Assembly: GCA_017409465.1 (NCBI GenBank)
Contig: JAFQSQ010000048.1
Location: 1-33,638 of the forward strand
Direction: 5' to 3'
Length of the DNA stretch: 33,638 nucleotides
Source: Akkermansia sp.
GTDB lineage: Bacteria > Verrucomicrobiota > Verrucomicrobiia > Verrucomicrobiales > Akkermansiaceae
This document shows, piece after piece, positions 24,573 to 33,360 of this stretch. The notes below the pieces were generated by a model. That model had not been told where the DNA came from and searched no databases. It saw only the letters and a list, made by a program, of their open reading frames with translations. Numbering within the stretch: the stretch's first letter is position 1; every line of letters begins with the position of its first letter. Both the position numbers and the translations under genes were made by a program.

Positions 24573-25360
24573 TTGTCGCGTTTCTGGGAGATGTCGTGGG
24601 AGACACCGGACGCGGCGCTCTCTACCGCGCACTGCCGCTGCTGCGCAGCGAATATGGGGCAGACGCCATCGTTGTCAATGGCGAAAATGCCGCTGCCGGG
24701 CGTGGGATCACGCCGCGACTGGCACAGGAGTTCTTCGCTCACGGCGTCGACGTCATCACCCTGGGAGACCACGCCTGGGATCAGAACGAGCTGATTGACT
24801 GGATGGGCGAAGCCCCTCGCCTGCTGCGACCGTTCAATCACGAATCCGGCAGCCCGGGCAACGGCAGTGTCATCATCGACACCCCGTCAGGCAGACTGGG
24901 AGTCCTCTGCCTCACCGGGCGCACCTTCATGCCGACTAAAACAGAGAACCCCTTTACCCACGGACTTGCAGAGGCTCGTCGGCTGCGGGATACCGGTGCT
25001 GATGCGCTGCTGGTAGACATGCACGCTGAGACCACCAGCGAAAAAATCAGTATGGGTTACCACCTCGATGGCGTGGCCTCTGCCGTCATCGGCACCCACA
25101 CTCACGTCCAGACCGGCGATGAATGCATCCTGCCCGGCGGGACGGCCTATCTGACGGATGCCGGCATGTGCGGCAGCCGCAATGGGGTACTGGGGCGCGA
25201 CCGCGACTCCGTCCTCCGAGCCATGCTGACCACCCTGCCCTGCAAACTTCCCATCGGGGGCTATCCGGCTGTCGTCAGCGGCGTACTCATCGATATCGAG
25301 TCGGCCACGGGGCGCGCCACGAGCATCCGGCGGCTCAATCTCACCTTTGACACACCATGA
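24569..25360 (+). CDS. ymdB: YmdB-family metallophosphoesterase (2',3'-cyclic nucleotide phosphodiesterase type)
   Basis: The 263-residue protein matches the YmdB/TIGR00282 family, whose Bacillus member hydrolyses cyclic nucleotides and affects late adaptive gene expression. Metal-binding motifs are GDVVGDTGR (7-15, Asp8), NGENAAAGRGIT (37-48, Glu39 and Asn40), GDHAWDQNE (66-74, Asp67 and His68), MHAETTSEK (151-159) and GTHTHVQTGDE (175-185). YLTDAGMCGSRNGVLG is also a family hallmark. It overlaps the Usp gene by four bases and tcdA by four bases, so translation is coupled along the operon. The substrate in this organism is inferred only from the family. Confidence 0.93.
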   Translation: MIVAFLGDVVGDTGRGALYRALPLLRSEYGADAIVVNGENAAAGRGITPRLAQEFFAHGVDVITLGDHAWDQNELIDWMGEAPRLLRPFNHESGSPGNGSVIIDTPSGRLGVLCLTGRTFMPTKTENPFTHGLAEARRLRDTGADALLVDMHAETTSEKISMGYHLDGVASAVIGTHTHVQTGDECILPGGTAYLTDAGMCGSRNGVLGRDRDSVLRAMLTTLPCKLPIGGYPAVVSGVLIDIESATGRATSIRRLNLTFDTP

Positions 25361-26130
25361 TGGATACGGAACGATTCGGCGGTATCATACGCCTCTACGG
25401 TATGCAGCCTGCGGAGAAATTAGCCGCAGCGCGTGTGGCGGTTGTCGGCATCGGGGGCGTGGGCTCCTGGGCTGCGGAGGCGCTGGCCAGAAGCGGCGTC
25501 GGCACCATCATCCTGGTCGATATGGACGACCTCTGCATCACCAACACCAATCGGCAGATTCATGCTGTGAGCGATACCTATGGGCGCACCAAGGTCGAAG
25601 TCATGGCCGAAAGACTCAGACTCATCAATCCGGCGGTTCAAGTGGAAGAGGTATTTGCCTTCTACACGGCAGCCCACCCGGAGCGACTCTTTGATACCTG
25701 CCCGGATGTAGTCATCGACGCCATCGACTCCATGCGCCCCAAGACTCACCTGATAGCCGAATGCTATCGGCGTGGGCTTCCGCTTGTCACCTGCGGCGGG
25801 GCCGGGGGACGCGTCAATGCAGCGGAAATCGGCATCGCGGATCTGGCGCGCACCTGTGGTGACAACATGCTGTCGCAGCTGCGCAAGCATCTGCGCAAGG
25901 AGTATGACTTTCCCCTTTATGACCGCTGTCCCGATATCGGGATTCCCTGCGTCTACTCAGCGGAACGGCCACGCTTCCCCCGCTGCGACGGCAGCGTCAG
26001 CTGTGAGCGAGAACCCGGGCAGAAAGGCGGCATCGGCTGTGCCAGCGGCTTCGGCTCGGCCACCCATATCACCGGCACATTCGGTTTCCTGATGGCCGGA
26101 GCAGCCCTCAACATCATCACCGGTAACTGA
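25357..26130 (+). CDS. tcdA: tRNA threonylcarbamoyladenosine dehydratase
   Basis: TcdA (CsdL/YgdL) is an E1-like, ATP-dependent enzyme that cyclises t6A37 in ANN-decoding tRNAs to ct6A. The 257-residue protein starts ERFGGIIRLYGMQPAEKLAAARVAVVGIGGVGSWAAEALARSGVG (nucleotide loop GIGGVG at 31-36), then VDMDDLCITNTNRQIHA, DVVIDAIDSMRPKTHLIAEC and VYSAERPRFP, all characteristic of the family. It overlaps ymdB by four bases, and the rlmB-like gene follows three bases later. The neighbourhood groups RNA modification (this gene and the next) with phosphoesterases. Confidence 0.95.
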   Translation: MMDTERFGGIIRLYGMQPAEKLAAARVAVVGIGGVGSWAAEALARSGVGTIILVDMDDLCITNTNRQIHAVSDTYGRTKVEVMAERLRLINPAVQVEEVFAFYTAAHPERLFDTCPDVVIDAIDSMRPKTHLIAECYRRGLPLVTCGGAGGRVNAAEIGIADLARTCGDNMLSQLRKHLRKEYDFPLYDRCPDIGIPCVYSAERPRFPRCDGSVSCEREPGQKGGIGCASGFGSATHITGTFGFLMAGAALNIITGN

Positions 26131-26133
26131 CTT

Positions 26134-26733
26134 ATGAAGAACTACGGAAACGACCGCACCGCCAGAGCTAACAAACACACGGCTCGCACCGAAAACAGAT
26201 TCGAGAAAAAAGCGGCGGGCATCGTCATCAAGGCGCAGAATGAAGGGGTCTTGCAGGACATCCTGACAGAGCAGCCGCAGGGGCTCTACCTGGTGCTCGA
26301 CTGCATTCAGGACCCCCACAATCTCGGAGCCATTCTCCGCACGGCCGACGGTGCCGGTGTAGCGGCGGTCATCGCTCCCAAAGATAAGTCCGTCGGCATC
26401 ACGGAGACCGTATTGCGCGTTTCCGTCGGGGCTGCCGAGAAAGTCCCCTTCATTCAAGTCACTAATCTGGCTCGCACGATGAAAGACATGAAAGAGGCCG
26501 GCATCTGGTTTGTCGGGACGTCTGACCACGGAGATCGCAGCGTCTACGATATCGACTTCAAGGGCGGTATCGCTCTGGTGATGGGCGCGGAGGGTGACGG
26601 CATGCGTCGGCTGACGGAAGAGAACTGCGATTTCCTGGTGCGTATTCCCATGTTGGGCAGCGTCCCCTGCCTGAATGTCTCCGTCGCGACCGGAGTCTGC
26701 CTCTACGAAGCCCTGCGTCAACGCCAGCTCTGA
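26134..26733 (+). CDS. rlmB: SpoU/TrmH-family RNA 2'-O-ribose methyltransferase, RlmB-like, without N-terminal domain
   Basis: The SPOUT catalytic domain is close in motif to E. coli RlmB (23S rRNA Gm2251): LDCIQDPHNLGAILRTADGAG (motif 1), VTNLARTMKDMKEAGIW, LVMGAEGDGMRRLTEENCD (motif 2) and IPMLGSVPCLNVSVATGVCLYEA (motif 3, with the SAM-binding knot). At 199 residues it is shorter than RlmB (about 245): the L30e-like RNA-binding domain is absent and replaced by a basic 30-residue N-terminus (MKNYGNDRTARANKHTAR). The exact target (rRNA or tRNA) is therefore uncertain. It lies three bases after tcdA, and its stop overlaps the next start by one base (TGATG). Confidence 0.85.
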   Translation: MKNYGNDRTARANKHTARTENRFEKKAAGIVIKAQNEGVLQDILTEQPQGLYLVLDCIQDPHNLGAILRTADGAGVAAVIAPKDKSVGITETVLRVSVGAAEKVPFIQVTNLARTMKDMKEAGIWFVGTSDHGDRSVYDIDFKGGIALVMGAEGDGMRRLTEENCDFLVRIPMLGSVPCLNVSVATGVCLYEALRQRQL

Positions 26734-27533
26734 TGGAATCCCGCCTCATCCTCCGTGTTAATCCGGCTCCGGGCAAGCGTGTCCGGGTCATCTCGGATTT
26801 GCACCTCGGGCACGAGCGCTGTGAAGTACCTGACCTGTCAACGCTCAGCCCGCTGCTGGAAGGGGTGGATTATCTGGTCGTAGCGGGCGATCTGGCAGAA
26901 ACGCGGGTGTGCGACTGGCAGCAGCAGGGACTTATGCAGAGAGAGGCTTTTCGTGAACTTTGCCGGAAAACCGGCGTCTGCCTCATCGAACTGGCCGGGA
27001 ATCATGATCCCGACATCGAACCAATGCTGCTGAGCTTGTGGAATGGCAACACCGTCATCATGCACGGGCATGCCATTTTCCGCGAGGGAGCCCCCTGGAG
27101 CTGGGAATACCTGAACAACAGGCAGGCTTGCCGCGCACTGATAGCAGACTTTCCGGAAGCCGACACCCATCTGGAGCAACGCCTCCTGCTGGCTCGGGCC
27201 ATGTGCCAGCTCACCCCACCCATCATGCGTCGCGAGGGTATCCGCAATCCTCTGTTGCGGGGATTTCTGCACTGTTTCTGGCCCCCGCAGCGCCCCCTCG
27301 GTATCATCCGGTGCTGGCTCACCTGCGGTCGGCTGACCCATGCTTTCGCTGAGCGATTCTTCCCGGATGCCGTCAATGTCATCCTCGGGCACTTCCACCG
27401 CTCAGGCAGATGGCGCTACGGCAAACGCCGCATCGTCAATACCGGGGCATGGTTCCGCCATGCAACCCCCTACTATGTCGACCTGATGGACGGTAGAATC
27501 ATCGGCTATACGAGATGCAAAGCCATGCGCTGA
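26733..27533 (+). CDS. Calcineurin-like metallophosphoesterase
   Basis: All five metal-site motifs of the family are present in this 266-residue protein: DLHLGH (22-27), GDLAE (52-56), GNHD (89-92), MHGH (110-113) and LGHFHR (218-223). The arrangement (two-metal hydrolase with the C-terminal GHFH and NTGAWF) resembles the UDP-2,3-diacylglucosamine hydrolase (LpxH)-like and YfcE-like branches, but a Cys/Trp-rich insertion at about 119-205 is not typical of LpxH and I cannot name a substrate. It is the last gene of the operon, translationally coupled to the methyltransferase by a TGATG overlap. No clear terminator follows in the 105 bases before uvrA. Confidence 0.85.
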   Translation: MESRLILRVNPAPGKRVRVISDLHLGHERCEVPDLSTLSPLLEGVDYLVVAGDLAETRVCDWQQQGLMQREAFRELCRKTGVCLIELAGNHDPDIEPMLLSLWNGNTVIMHGHAIFREGAPWSWEYLNNRQACRALIADFPEADTHLEQRLLLARAMCQLTPPIMRREGIRNPLLRGFLHCFWPPQRPLGIIRCWLTCGRLTHAFAERFFPDAVNVILGHFHRSGRWRYGKRRIVNTGAWFRHATPYYVDLMDGRIIGYTRCKAMR

Positions 27534-27603
27534 ACAAACGCTCTGCCGTGGTGTGGCTCCCGCAGTTTTCCGCGCATTTTCCTGCCACAGACACACATTG
27601 AGC

Positions 27604-27632
27604 TTTCCAATCAAGCTTGCATGACTTAGAAT
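27604..27632 (+). promoter_or_regulatory. Promoter of uvrA
   Basis: TTTCCA (27604-27609, 4/6), a 17-bp spacer and TAGAAT (27627-27632, 5/6). Six bases later is the ATG at 27639, predicting a leaderless mRNA. I see no convincing SOS box. Confidence 0.55.
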
Positions 27633-27638
27633 CATTCC

Positions 27639-30600
27639 ATGCAGCAAAATTGTGACGGAGCCATTCGCATCCGCGGAGCCAGAGAGCATAACCTGCGTGG
27701 AATCGACGTTGACATTCCACTGGGAGGATTGACCGTCGTCACCGGGCCGAGCGGAAGCGGCAAAACATCGCTGGCCATCAACACGCTGTATCCCGAGGGG
27801 CAACGCCGCTATGTGGAGACCTTCTCTCCCTATGTGCGCCAGTTCATGGATCGCATGGACAGGCCGGATGTCGATACCGTGGAGAATGTTCCCCCGGCCA
27901 TTGCACTGGGGCAGCGCAATTCCGTCAAGAACTCCCGCTCAACAGTCGGCACCATGACGGGCATCAACGAGTATATCAAGCTCATCTTCTCACGCCTGGC
28001 CATCGGCCGGGATAGCGAGGGACACGTCGTACGCCCGGCAACGCCGCAGGGAGTGGCCGATGAACTGCTGGCAGCACACAGCGGCGGCGAAGTCCTCATC
28101 TGCTTCGCCGTAGAACCGGTGGGTACATTCGATGAAATGGTACAGGCGCTGCAGGGACAAGGGTATCTGCGCCTCCTGCTCAACGACACGGTGTACAGGC
28201 TCGACTCAGTCACTGAACAGCAGGTCGGCATGCAACGCTGGTTGATTGTTCAGGATCGGGTACGGCTGAAGCAGGAAGCACGCACCCGACTGATGGAAGC
28301 CTTGGAAACAGCCCTGCATCTGGGGCAGGATGCCGCCCAGGTATCACTGCGCGGCGAGGAGGGAACCTGGGGCTCCCCCCGCGAATATCGCTGCGACTGG
28401 TTCCCGTTGGCAGAGCCGCTTCCCGGGCTCTTCAGCGGCAACTCACCACTGGGAGCCTGCCCGGAATGCAAGGGCTATGGGCGAGCCATCACCTACGACT
28501 ACCAGCGGGGGATTCTCCCGGAACTGAGTATCCGCGATGGCGCCCTGAAGATGCTCTCCTCTGCCACGCTTTCCCTCTGCTACAAGGATTTTGTCAAAGC
28601 CAACCGCCGCTCCAAAGCCGTCCGTATGGATATCCCGTGGAAAGACCTGACCCGCCGAGAACAGGACTGGGTATTCTACGGAAACTGCGGTGAGCTTGAC
28701 CCCTGGACTGCCTCAGATATGGGGCTCTGGTATGGGTACAAAGGCATTTTCGATGACATGGAAAAACACGCCCACAAGATGAGTGTTCGTGTTTTCCTGG
28801 CATACTATCGAGTCTACAGTGTATGTCCTGCATGCCACGGTGGGCGGCTGCGCCCTGAGGCTCTGGCATTCACGATCGGTGAGCTTACCGTGCCGCAGGT
28901 ACAAGCGCTGCCCATGGATGAGCTGCTCCCCTGGCTTGACACCCACGTTATCCCCTGCACCGGCCGAGATCGCTCTCTGCAGCAAGCCGTGCGGGAACTA
29001 CGCAGCAGAGTGGCTTATCTCTGCGAAGTAGGGCTGGGCTACATAGCCGCTAATCGGCTTACCCGCTCACTCTCCGGCGGCGAAATAGAACGCGTCAGTC
29101 TCACGGCATGCCTGGGCGCAGCACTGACGGAAACGCTCTTCGTACTCGATGAACCGACGGTCGGTCTGCACTCCCGCGACACCTCCCGACTCATCTCAGC
29201 GATGCGGAGACTTGCGAACCGCGGTAACACCCTCGTGGTGGTGGAGCATGAGGAAGCCGTCATGCGTGCGGCTGATTATCTGGTGGACATGGGGCCGGAA
29301 AGCGGCGCAGCCGGCGGCAAACTGGTATATGCCGGCAGCCCCGATGGTATCAGCCATGCGGCTGACTCACTCACCGGCCAATACCTGAGCGGTACCCGCC
29401 GCATCCCCGTGCCGCAGCAGCGCCGCCGAGCCACCGGCCACATCCGTATCCGCGGGGCAGAATGCCACAACCTGCACCGCTTCGACGTCGATATCCCTCT
29501 GGGGGTCTATACCTGCCTCACCGGGGTCTCCGGCAGCGGTAAGAGCTCTCTGGCCTGTCAGGTGCTCTACGGCAGCCTGCACCGCGATGAACTGGACGAT
29601 GAGGATGAGGTTCACGTGCAAAGCCTCAGTGGCATCGAGCAGCCGGAGGATGTCGTGCTGGTAGACCAGAGCCCCATCGTGCGCACCCCTCGCTCCACCC
29701 CGGCAGTCTATATCGGGGTATTCGAGGATATCCGCGCGCTGTTTGTTGCAGAACCTGCGGCACAGGCTCGTGGTCTCAAACCCGGTTATTTCTCCTTCAA
29801 CAGCGGCGATGGCCGCTGCCCTCGCTGTGCCGGGCTGGGACAGGAAAAAGTGGAAATGCAATTCCTCTCGGATATCTATGTCCCCTGTGCTCTTTGTCAT
29901 GGCACTCGTTACACCCCGCAGGCGCTCACGCTCACTCTGCTCGGCTACAACATGGCCGAGATGCTCGCCATGGATATCAGCACGGCGCAGAGATTATTCG
30001 CCCGGGAAAAAAATGCCCGGGCACGCCGCATAGCGGAGCGATTAGGCCTGCTTGTCGAAGTCGGGCTGGGTCATCTGGGACTGGGGCAGCCGCTCAACAC
30101 CCTCTCCGGCGGCGAGAACCAGCGATTGAAGTTGGCTCGCATCCTCGTCGAATCCGTCAGCGGCGCGAGCGACGGCAGGGGGAAGCTGCTGATTCTCGAT
30201 GAACCGGGGACAGGGCTCCACTTCAGGGACCTGGAGGTTCTGCTGCAGGTATTTGACCGACTTGTCGAACGAGGAAACAGCCTGCTGGTCATTGAGCATA
30301 ATCTGGAACTGATCAAATGCGCTGACTATGTCATCGACCTCGGCCCCGAGGGCGGCGTGGGCGGCGGACACATCGTCGCACAGGGAACTCCGGAAGAAGT
30401 AGCGGCCTCCGGTCTCGGGTATACGGCGGCTTTCCTGGAGGCTGCCCTCCGACATCTCCCTGCCCCGACTCCTCCCGCCGCACGTATCGATGGCGATGAT
30501 GTACCGCAGGGCTGCATCGCCCTGCGTGGCGCCCGTCACCATCAACTCAAGAATATCGACGTCGATATCCCCCGCAATGCAATGACCGTCGTCACCGGGC

Positions 30601-33152
30601 TTTCCGGCAGCGGCAAGAGTACACTGGCATTCGACATTGTCTTCGCGGAGGGGCAGAAACGCTTCATGGACGTCATGAGCCCCTATGCCCGGCAGTTTAC
30701 CGAGCAGATGGAGACCCCCGATATCGACCGTCTGACAGGGCTTCCCCCCACCGTGGCCATCGAGCAGAACCGCACCCGCGGCGGCAGCAAATCCACCGTG
30801 GGCACCATCACCGAAATCTGGCAGTTCCTGCGGCTCCTCTACGCCAAGGTCGGGCACCCCCACTGCCCGACATGCAGGATTCCCGTTGGTCGCCGCTCAC
30901 CGGACGAAATCCGGGCACTGATTATGCAGGAGCTGGAGCACAAACCGAAATCCCTGATGATAGCGGCTCCGGTCGTGCGCAACCGCAAGGGGCACTACGC
31001 CGACCTAGCTCGCTGGGCAGCCAAGAAGAAATACCCATGGCTTCGAGCCGACGGTCAATTGGTGGCGCCGGATGCCTTCACCCCCCTGGATCGGTACTCC
31101 AACCATGATATCGATATCGTGCTGGCCGACATACACGTGCAGGGCAATAAAATCAGCATGAACAATGCTGACTGTGACTTTGCCACACTGGCAGAAACCA
31201 TCAGCAAAGCTCTGGAAATGGGGGATGGGTTCATCCGCCTCATACGCGGCAATCAGTCCACCCGCCTGCTGAGCACCCACCTCACCTGCCCGGACTGCGG
31301 CGAGAGCTATGCTGCCCCGGAGCCCTCAACCTTCTCATTCAACAGCCCGCACGGTTGGTGCCCCCACTGCATGGGGCATGGACGCATCAGCCGAATCAGC
31401 GTGAAGGAAGAAGACAAGGAGAGCCGGTTGGAACATGAGCTGCGCTATGACCGCGAGGTCGAAAAAGCTGCGGCAAAAGACGACACCTCGACCCTGTGCC
31501 CCCACTGCCGGGGTGAGCGGCTCAATGCATATGCCCTGGCTGTCACCCTGTTCGACAGGAATATCGCTTCCATCGGTGCGCTGAGTGCCGCACAGGCTCT
31601 TCGTCTCGTGGAAAACTGGCACTTTGATGGGCGCGAAGCAGATATCGCCCGCAACATCATGGCAGAGATTGTCCCCAGACTCCGCTTCCTGCAGCAGGTG
31701 GGGCTGGGCTATCTCTCCCTGAATCGCTCAGCTACTACCCTGTCCGGCGGGGAGACCCAGCGTATCCGTCTGGCGGCTCAACTGGGCTCTGAACTTCGCG
31801 GCGTTCTGTACGTACTGGATGAACCCACCATTGGTCTGCATCCCTGCGACAATGAACGACTGCTGACCACGCTGACCGAGTTGAAAAACCGTGGCAACAC
31901 CCTGCTGGTGGTGGAGCATGATACGGATACCATGCGCCATGCAGACCGCATCATCGATCTGGGACCGGGGGCAGGCATCCACGGCGGTGAGATTGTAGCG
32001 CAAGGCTCCTTTGCCGATATTCAACGCAACCCGGATTCCGTGACCGGCCGCGCGCTCGACCTGCGGGAGAAGCATCCCTTCTGCGGCAAATGGCTCTCCC
32101 TCAGAAACGCCGAATGGCTCGAACTGACCGGTTGCTGCCTTCATAATCTCAAAGATGTCACCCTGCGCATCCCCCGAGCCCGATTCACCGTCGTGACAGG
32201 CTCCTCCGGCGCCGGCAAGACCTCCCTCATCAGCGACACACTCGCACCGGCAGTACGACACGCCCTGGGAGGAAGCATCAGCCCCGAAGAACGTGCCGCC
32301 TGGAAGAGCGACAAAGGTCTCGATAGCATCCGCGCGCTCTACCAGGTCGACCAATCCCCCCTGGGCAAGACTCCCCGATCCACCCCGGCCACCTACATCG
32401 GCATCTTCGATGAAATCCGCAAACTCTTCGCCCAGAGTGCCGATGCCCGCCGCTTGGGCTTCGATGCCGGGCGTTTCTCCTTCAACACCGCCGCCGGCAA
32501 CTGCGAAGCATGCAAAGGCACCGGCTTCCGCAGACAGGAGATGGACTTCCTGCCCCCCTGCTCTGTCCCCTGCGAAACATGTCGCGGCGCTCGCTATAAC
32601 TCCCGCACACTACAGGTTCGCTACAAAGGCAAAAACATAGCAGAGGTACTCAACATGAATATGGAGGAGGCGGCTGAATTCTTTGCCGGCCAGGCACGTC
32701 TCGCTGACCCGTTGAAGCTGCTCTGCGACACCGGACTGGGCTACCTCACTCTGGGTCAAGCCAGCAACACCCTATCCGGCGGTGAAGCGCAGCGTATCAA
32801 ACTCGTAGCCGAACTCATCAAGGGACGCCGTGCGGCACTCACAGCCATCCGTAAAGGACGTGCGCTGCCGCAGGATCTCTACCTGATTGAAGAACCGACC
32901 ATCGGGCTTCATCCCCACGATGTTCGTCTGCTGGTACAAGTGCTGCGCCGACTGGTGGAGATGGGCAACACCGTCGTCGTCATCGAGCACAATACCGAGC
33001 TCATCTGCGAAGCGGATTACGTGATCGACGTCGGCCCGGGCGCCGGAGACGAGGGCGGCACCATCGTTGCACAGGGCACCGCGCGGCAGGTAGCTCGCAA
33101 CAGCGAGAGTATAACAGCGCCCTTTATCCGTGCAGAATTGGGCGAGAGCTGA
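27639..33152 (+). CDS. uvrA: Double-length excinuclease ABC subunit A (two UvrA units in one chain)
   Basis: UvrA finds DNA damage for nucleotide excision repair. A normal UvrA has about 940 residues and two ATPase sites; this 1837-residue chain has two full UvrA units joined near 935-965, with four sites. Walker A: about 35-44 (TGPSGSGKTS), 628-637, 986-995 and 1520-1529 (TGSSGAGKTS). Signature LSGGE: about 478, 822, 1368 and 1712. Walker B: LDEP at 504, 854 and 1394, but IEEP at 1751-1752 in the fourth. Zinc-type Cys pairs: 274/277 with 396/399, 727/730 with 750/753, 1076/1079 with 1217/1220, 1241/1244 with 1287/1290, and 1622/1625 with 1645/1648. Unit 1 lacks the cysteines matching 1076-1220. 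Double UvrA is known in Chlamydia and relatives. The frame is continuous, with no sign of a sequencing fusion. Confidence 0.96.
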   Translation: MQQNCDGAIRIRGAREHNLRGIDVDIPLGGLTVVTGPSGSGKTSLAINTLYPEGQRRYVETFSPYVRQFMDRMDRPDVDTVENVPPAIALGQRNSVKNSRSTVGTMTGINEYIKLIFSRLAIGRDSEGHVVRPATPQGVADELLAAHSGGEVLICFAVEPVGTFDEMVQALQGQGYLRLLLNDTVYRLDSVTEQQVGMQRWLIVQDRVRLKQEARTRLMEALETALHLGQDAAQVSLRGEEGTWGSPREYRCDWFPLAEPLPGLFSGNSPLGACPECKGYGRAITYDYQRGILPELSIRDGALKMLSSATLSLCYKDFVKANRRSKAVRMDIPWKDLTRREQDWVFYGNCGELDPWTASDMGLWYGYKGIFDDMEKHAHKMSVRVFLAYYRVYSVCPACHGGRLRPEALAFTIGELTVPQVQALPMDELLPWLDTHVIPCTGRDRSLQQAVRELRSRVAYLCEVGLGYIAANRLTRSLSGGEIERVSLTACLGAALTETLFVLDEPTVGLHSRDTSRLISAMRRLANRGNTLVVVEHEEAVMRAADYLVDMGPESGAAGGKLVYAGSPDGISHAADSLTGQYLSGTRRIPVPQQRRRATGHIRIRGAECHNLHRFDVDIPLGVYTCLTGVSGSGKSSLACQVLYGSLHRDELDDEDEVHVQSLSGIEQPEDVVLVDQSPIVRTPRSTPAVYIGVFEDIRALFVAEPAAQARGLKPGYFSFNSGDGRCPRCAGLGQEKVEMQFLSDIYVPCALCHGTRYTPQALTLTLLGYNMAEMLAMDISTAQRLFAREKNARARRIAERLGLLVEVGLGHLGLGQPLNTLSGGENQRLKLARILVESVSGASDGRGKLLILDEPGTGLHFRDLEVLLQVFDRLVERGNSLLVIEHNLELIKCADYVIDLGPEGGVGGGHIVAQGTPEEVAASGLGYTAAFLEAALRHLPAPTPPAARIDGDDVPQGCIALRGARHHQLKNIDVDIPRNAMTVVTGLSGSGKSTLAFDIVFAEGQKRFMDVMSPYARQFTEQMETPDIDRLTGLPPTVAIEQNRTRGGSKSTVGTITEIWQFLRLLYAKVGHPHCPTCRIPVGRRSPDEIRALIMQELEHKPKSLMIAAPVVRNRKGHYADLARWAAKKKYPWLRADGQLVAPDAFTPLDRYSNHDIDIVLADIHVQGNKISMNNADCDFATLAETISKALEMGDGFIRLIRGNQSTRLLSTHLTCPDCGESYAAPEPSTFSFNSPHGWCPHCMGHGRISRISVKEEDKESRLEHELRYDREVEKAAAKDDTSTLCPHCRGERLNAYALAVTLFDRNIASIGALSAAQALRLVENWHFDGREADIARNIMAEIVPRLRFLQQVGLGYLSLNRSATTLSGGETQRIRLAAQLGSELRGVLYVLDEPTIGLHPCDNERLLTTLTELKNRGNTLLVVEHDTDTMRHADRIIDLGPGAGIHGGEIVAQGSFADIQRNPDSVTGRALDLREKHPFCGKWLSLRNAEWLELTGCCLHNLKDVTLRIPRARFTVVTGSSGAGKTSLISDTLAPAVRHALGGSISPEERAAWKSDKGLDSIRALYQVDQSPLGKTPRSTPATYIGIFDEIRKLFAQSADARRLGFDAGRFSFNTAAGNCEACKGTGFRRQEMDFLPPCSVPCETCRGARYNSRTLQVRYKGKNIAEVLNMNMEEAAEFFAGQARLADPLKLLCDTGLGYLTLGQASNTLSGGEAQRIKLVAELIKGRRAALTAIRKGRALPQDLYLIEEPTIGLHPHDVRLLVQVLRRLVEMGNTVVVIEHNTELICEADYVIDVGPGAGDEGGTIVAQGTARQVARNSESITAPFIRAELGES

Positions 33153-33214
33153 TATTTACCCTCCTCTGATGACCATCCCCCATGGGCAAGTTGCGACATA
33201 CCTCACATCTGCGC

Positions 33215-33244
33215 TTGACATTTTGACCGATTCTATGGCAAAAT
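33215..33244 (+). promoter_or_regulatory. Promoter of the tRNA-Arg gene
   Basis: A perfect TTGACA (33215-33220), an 18-bp spacer and CAAAAT (33239-33244). The start is expected about 30 bases before the mature tRNA 5' end. Confidence 0.6.
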
Positions 33245-33283
33245 GCGCCCCGCAATGGGGGCGGTGCTCCTGTTCATCATCAT

Positions 33284-33355
33284 GGCCCTGTCGTTCAATG
33301 GATAGGACGAAGGTTTCCGGTACCTTAGATGTGGGTTCGATTCCCGCCGGGGCTA
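33284..33355 (+). tRNA. tRNA-Arg (anticodon CCG)
   Basis: The 72-base cloverleaf folds fully. The acceptor stem is 33284-33290 with 33348-33354, including G-U pairs at the first and sixth positions. The D arm is 33293-33308 (GTTC/GGAC, GGATA in the loop). The anticodon stem AAGGT/ACCTT (33310-33314, 33322-33326) has the 7-base loop TTCCGGT, giving anticodon CCG at 33317-33319. The T arm is GTGGG-TTCGATT-CCCGC (33331-33347), and the discriminator is A (33355). CCA is not encoded. It reads the Arg codon CGG. Confidence 0.93.
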
Positions 33356-33360
33356 CTCCC

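Noticed and set aside
27534..27638. SOS box or terminator before uvrA
   Set aside because: No LexA-type palindrome is recognisable, and the only inverted repeat (gtgtggc...gccacag) is long-looped and lacks a T run.
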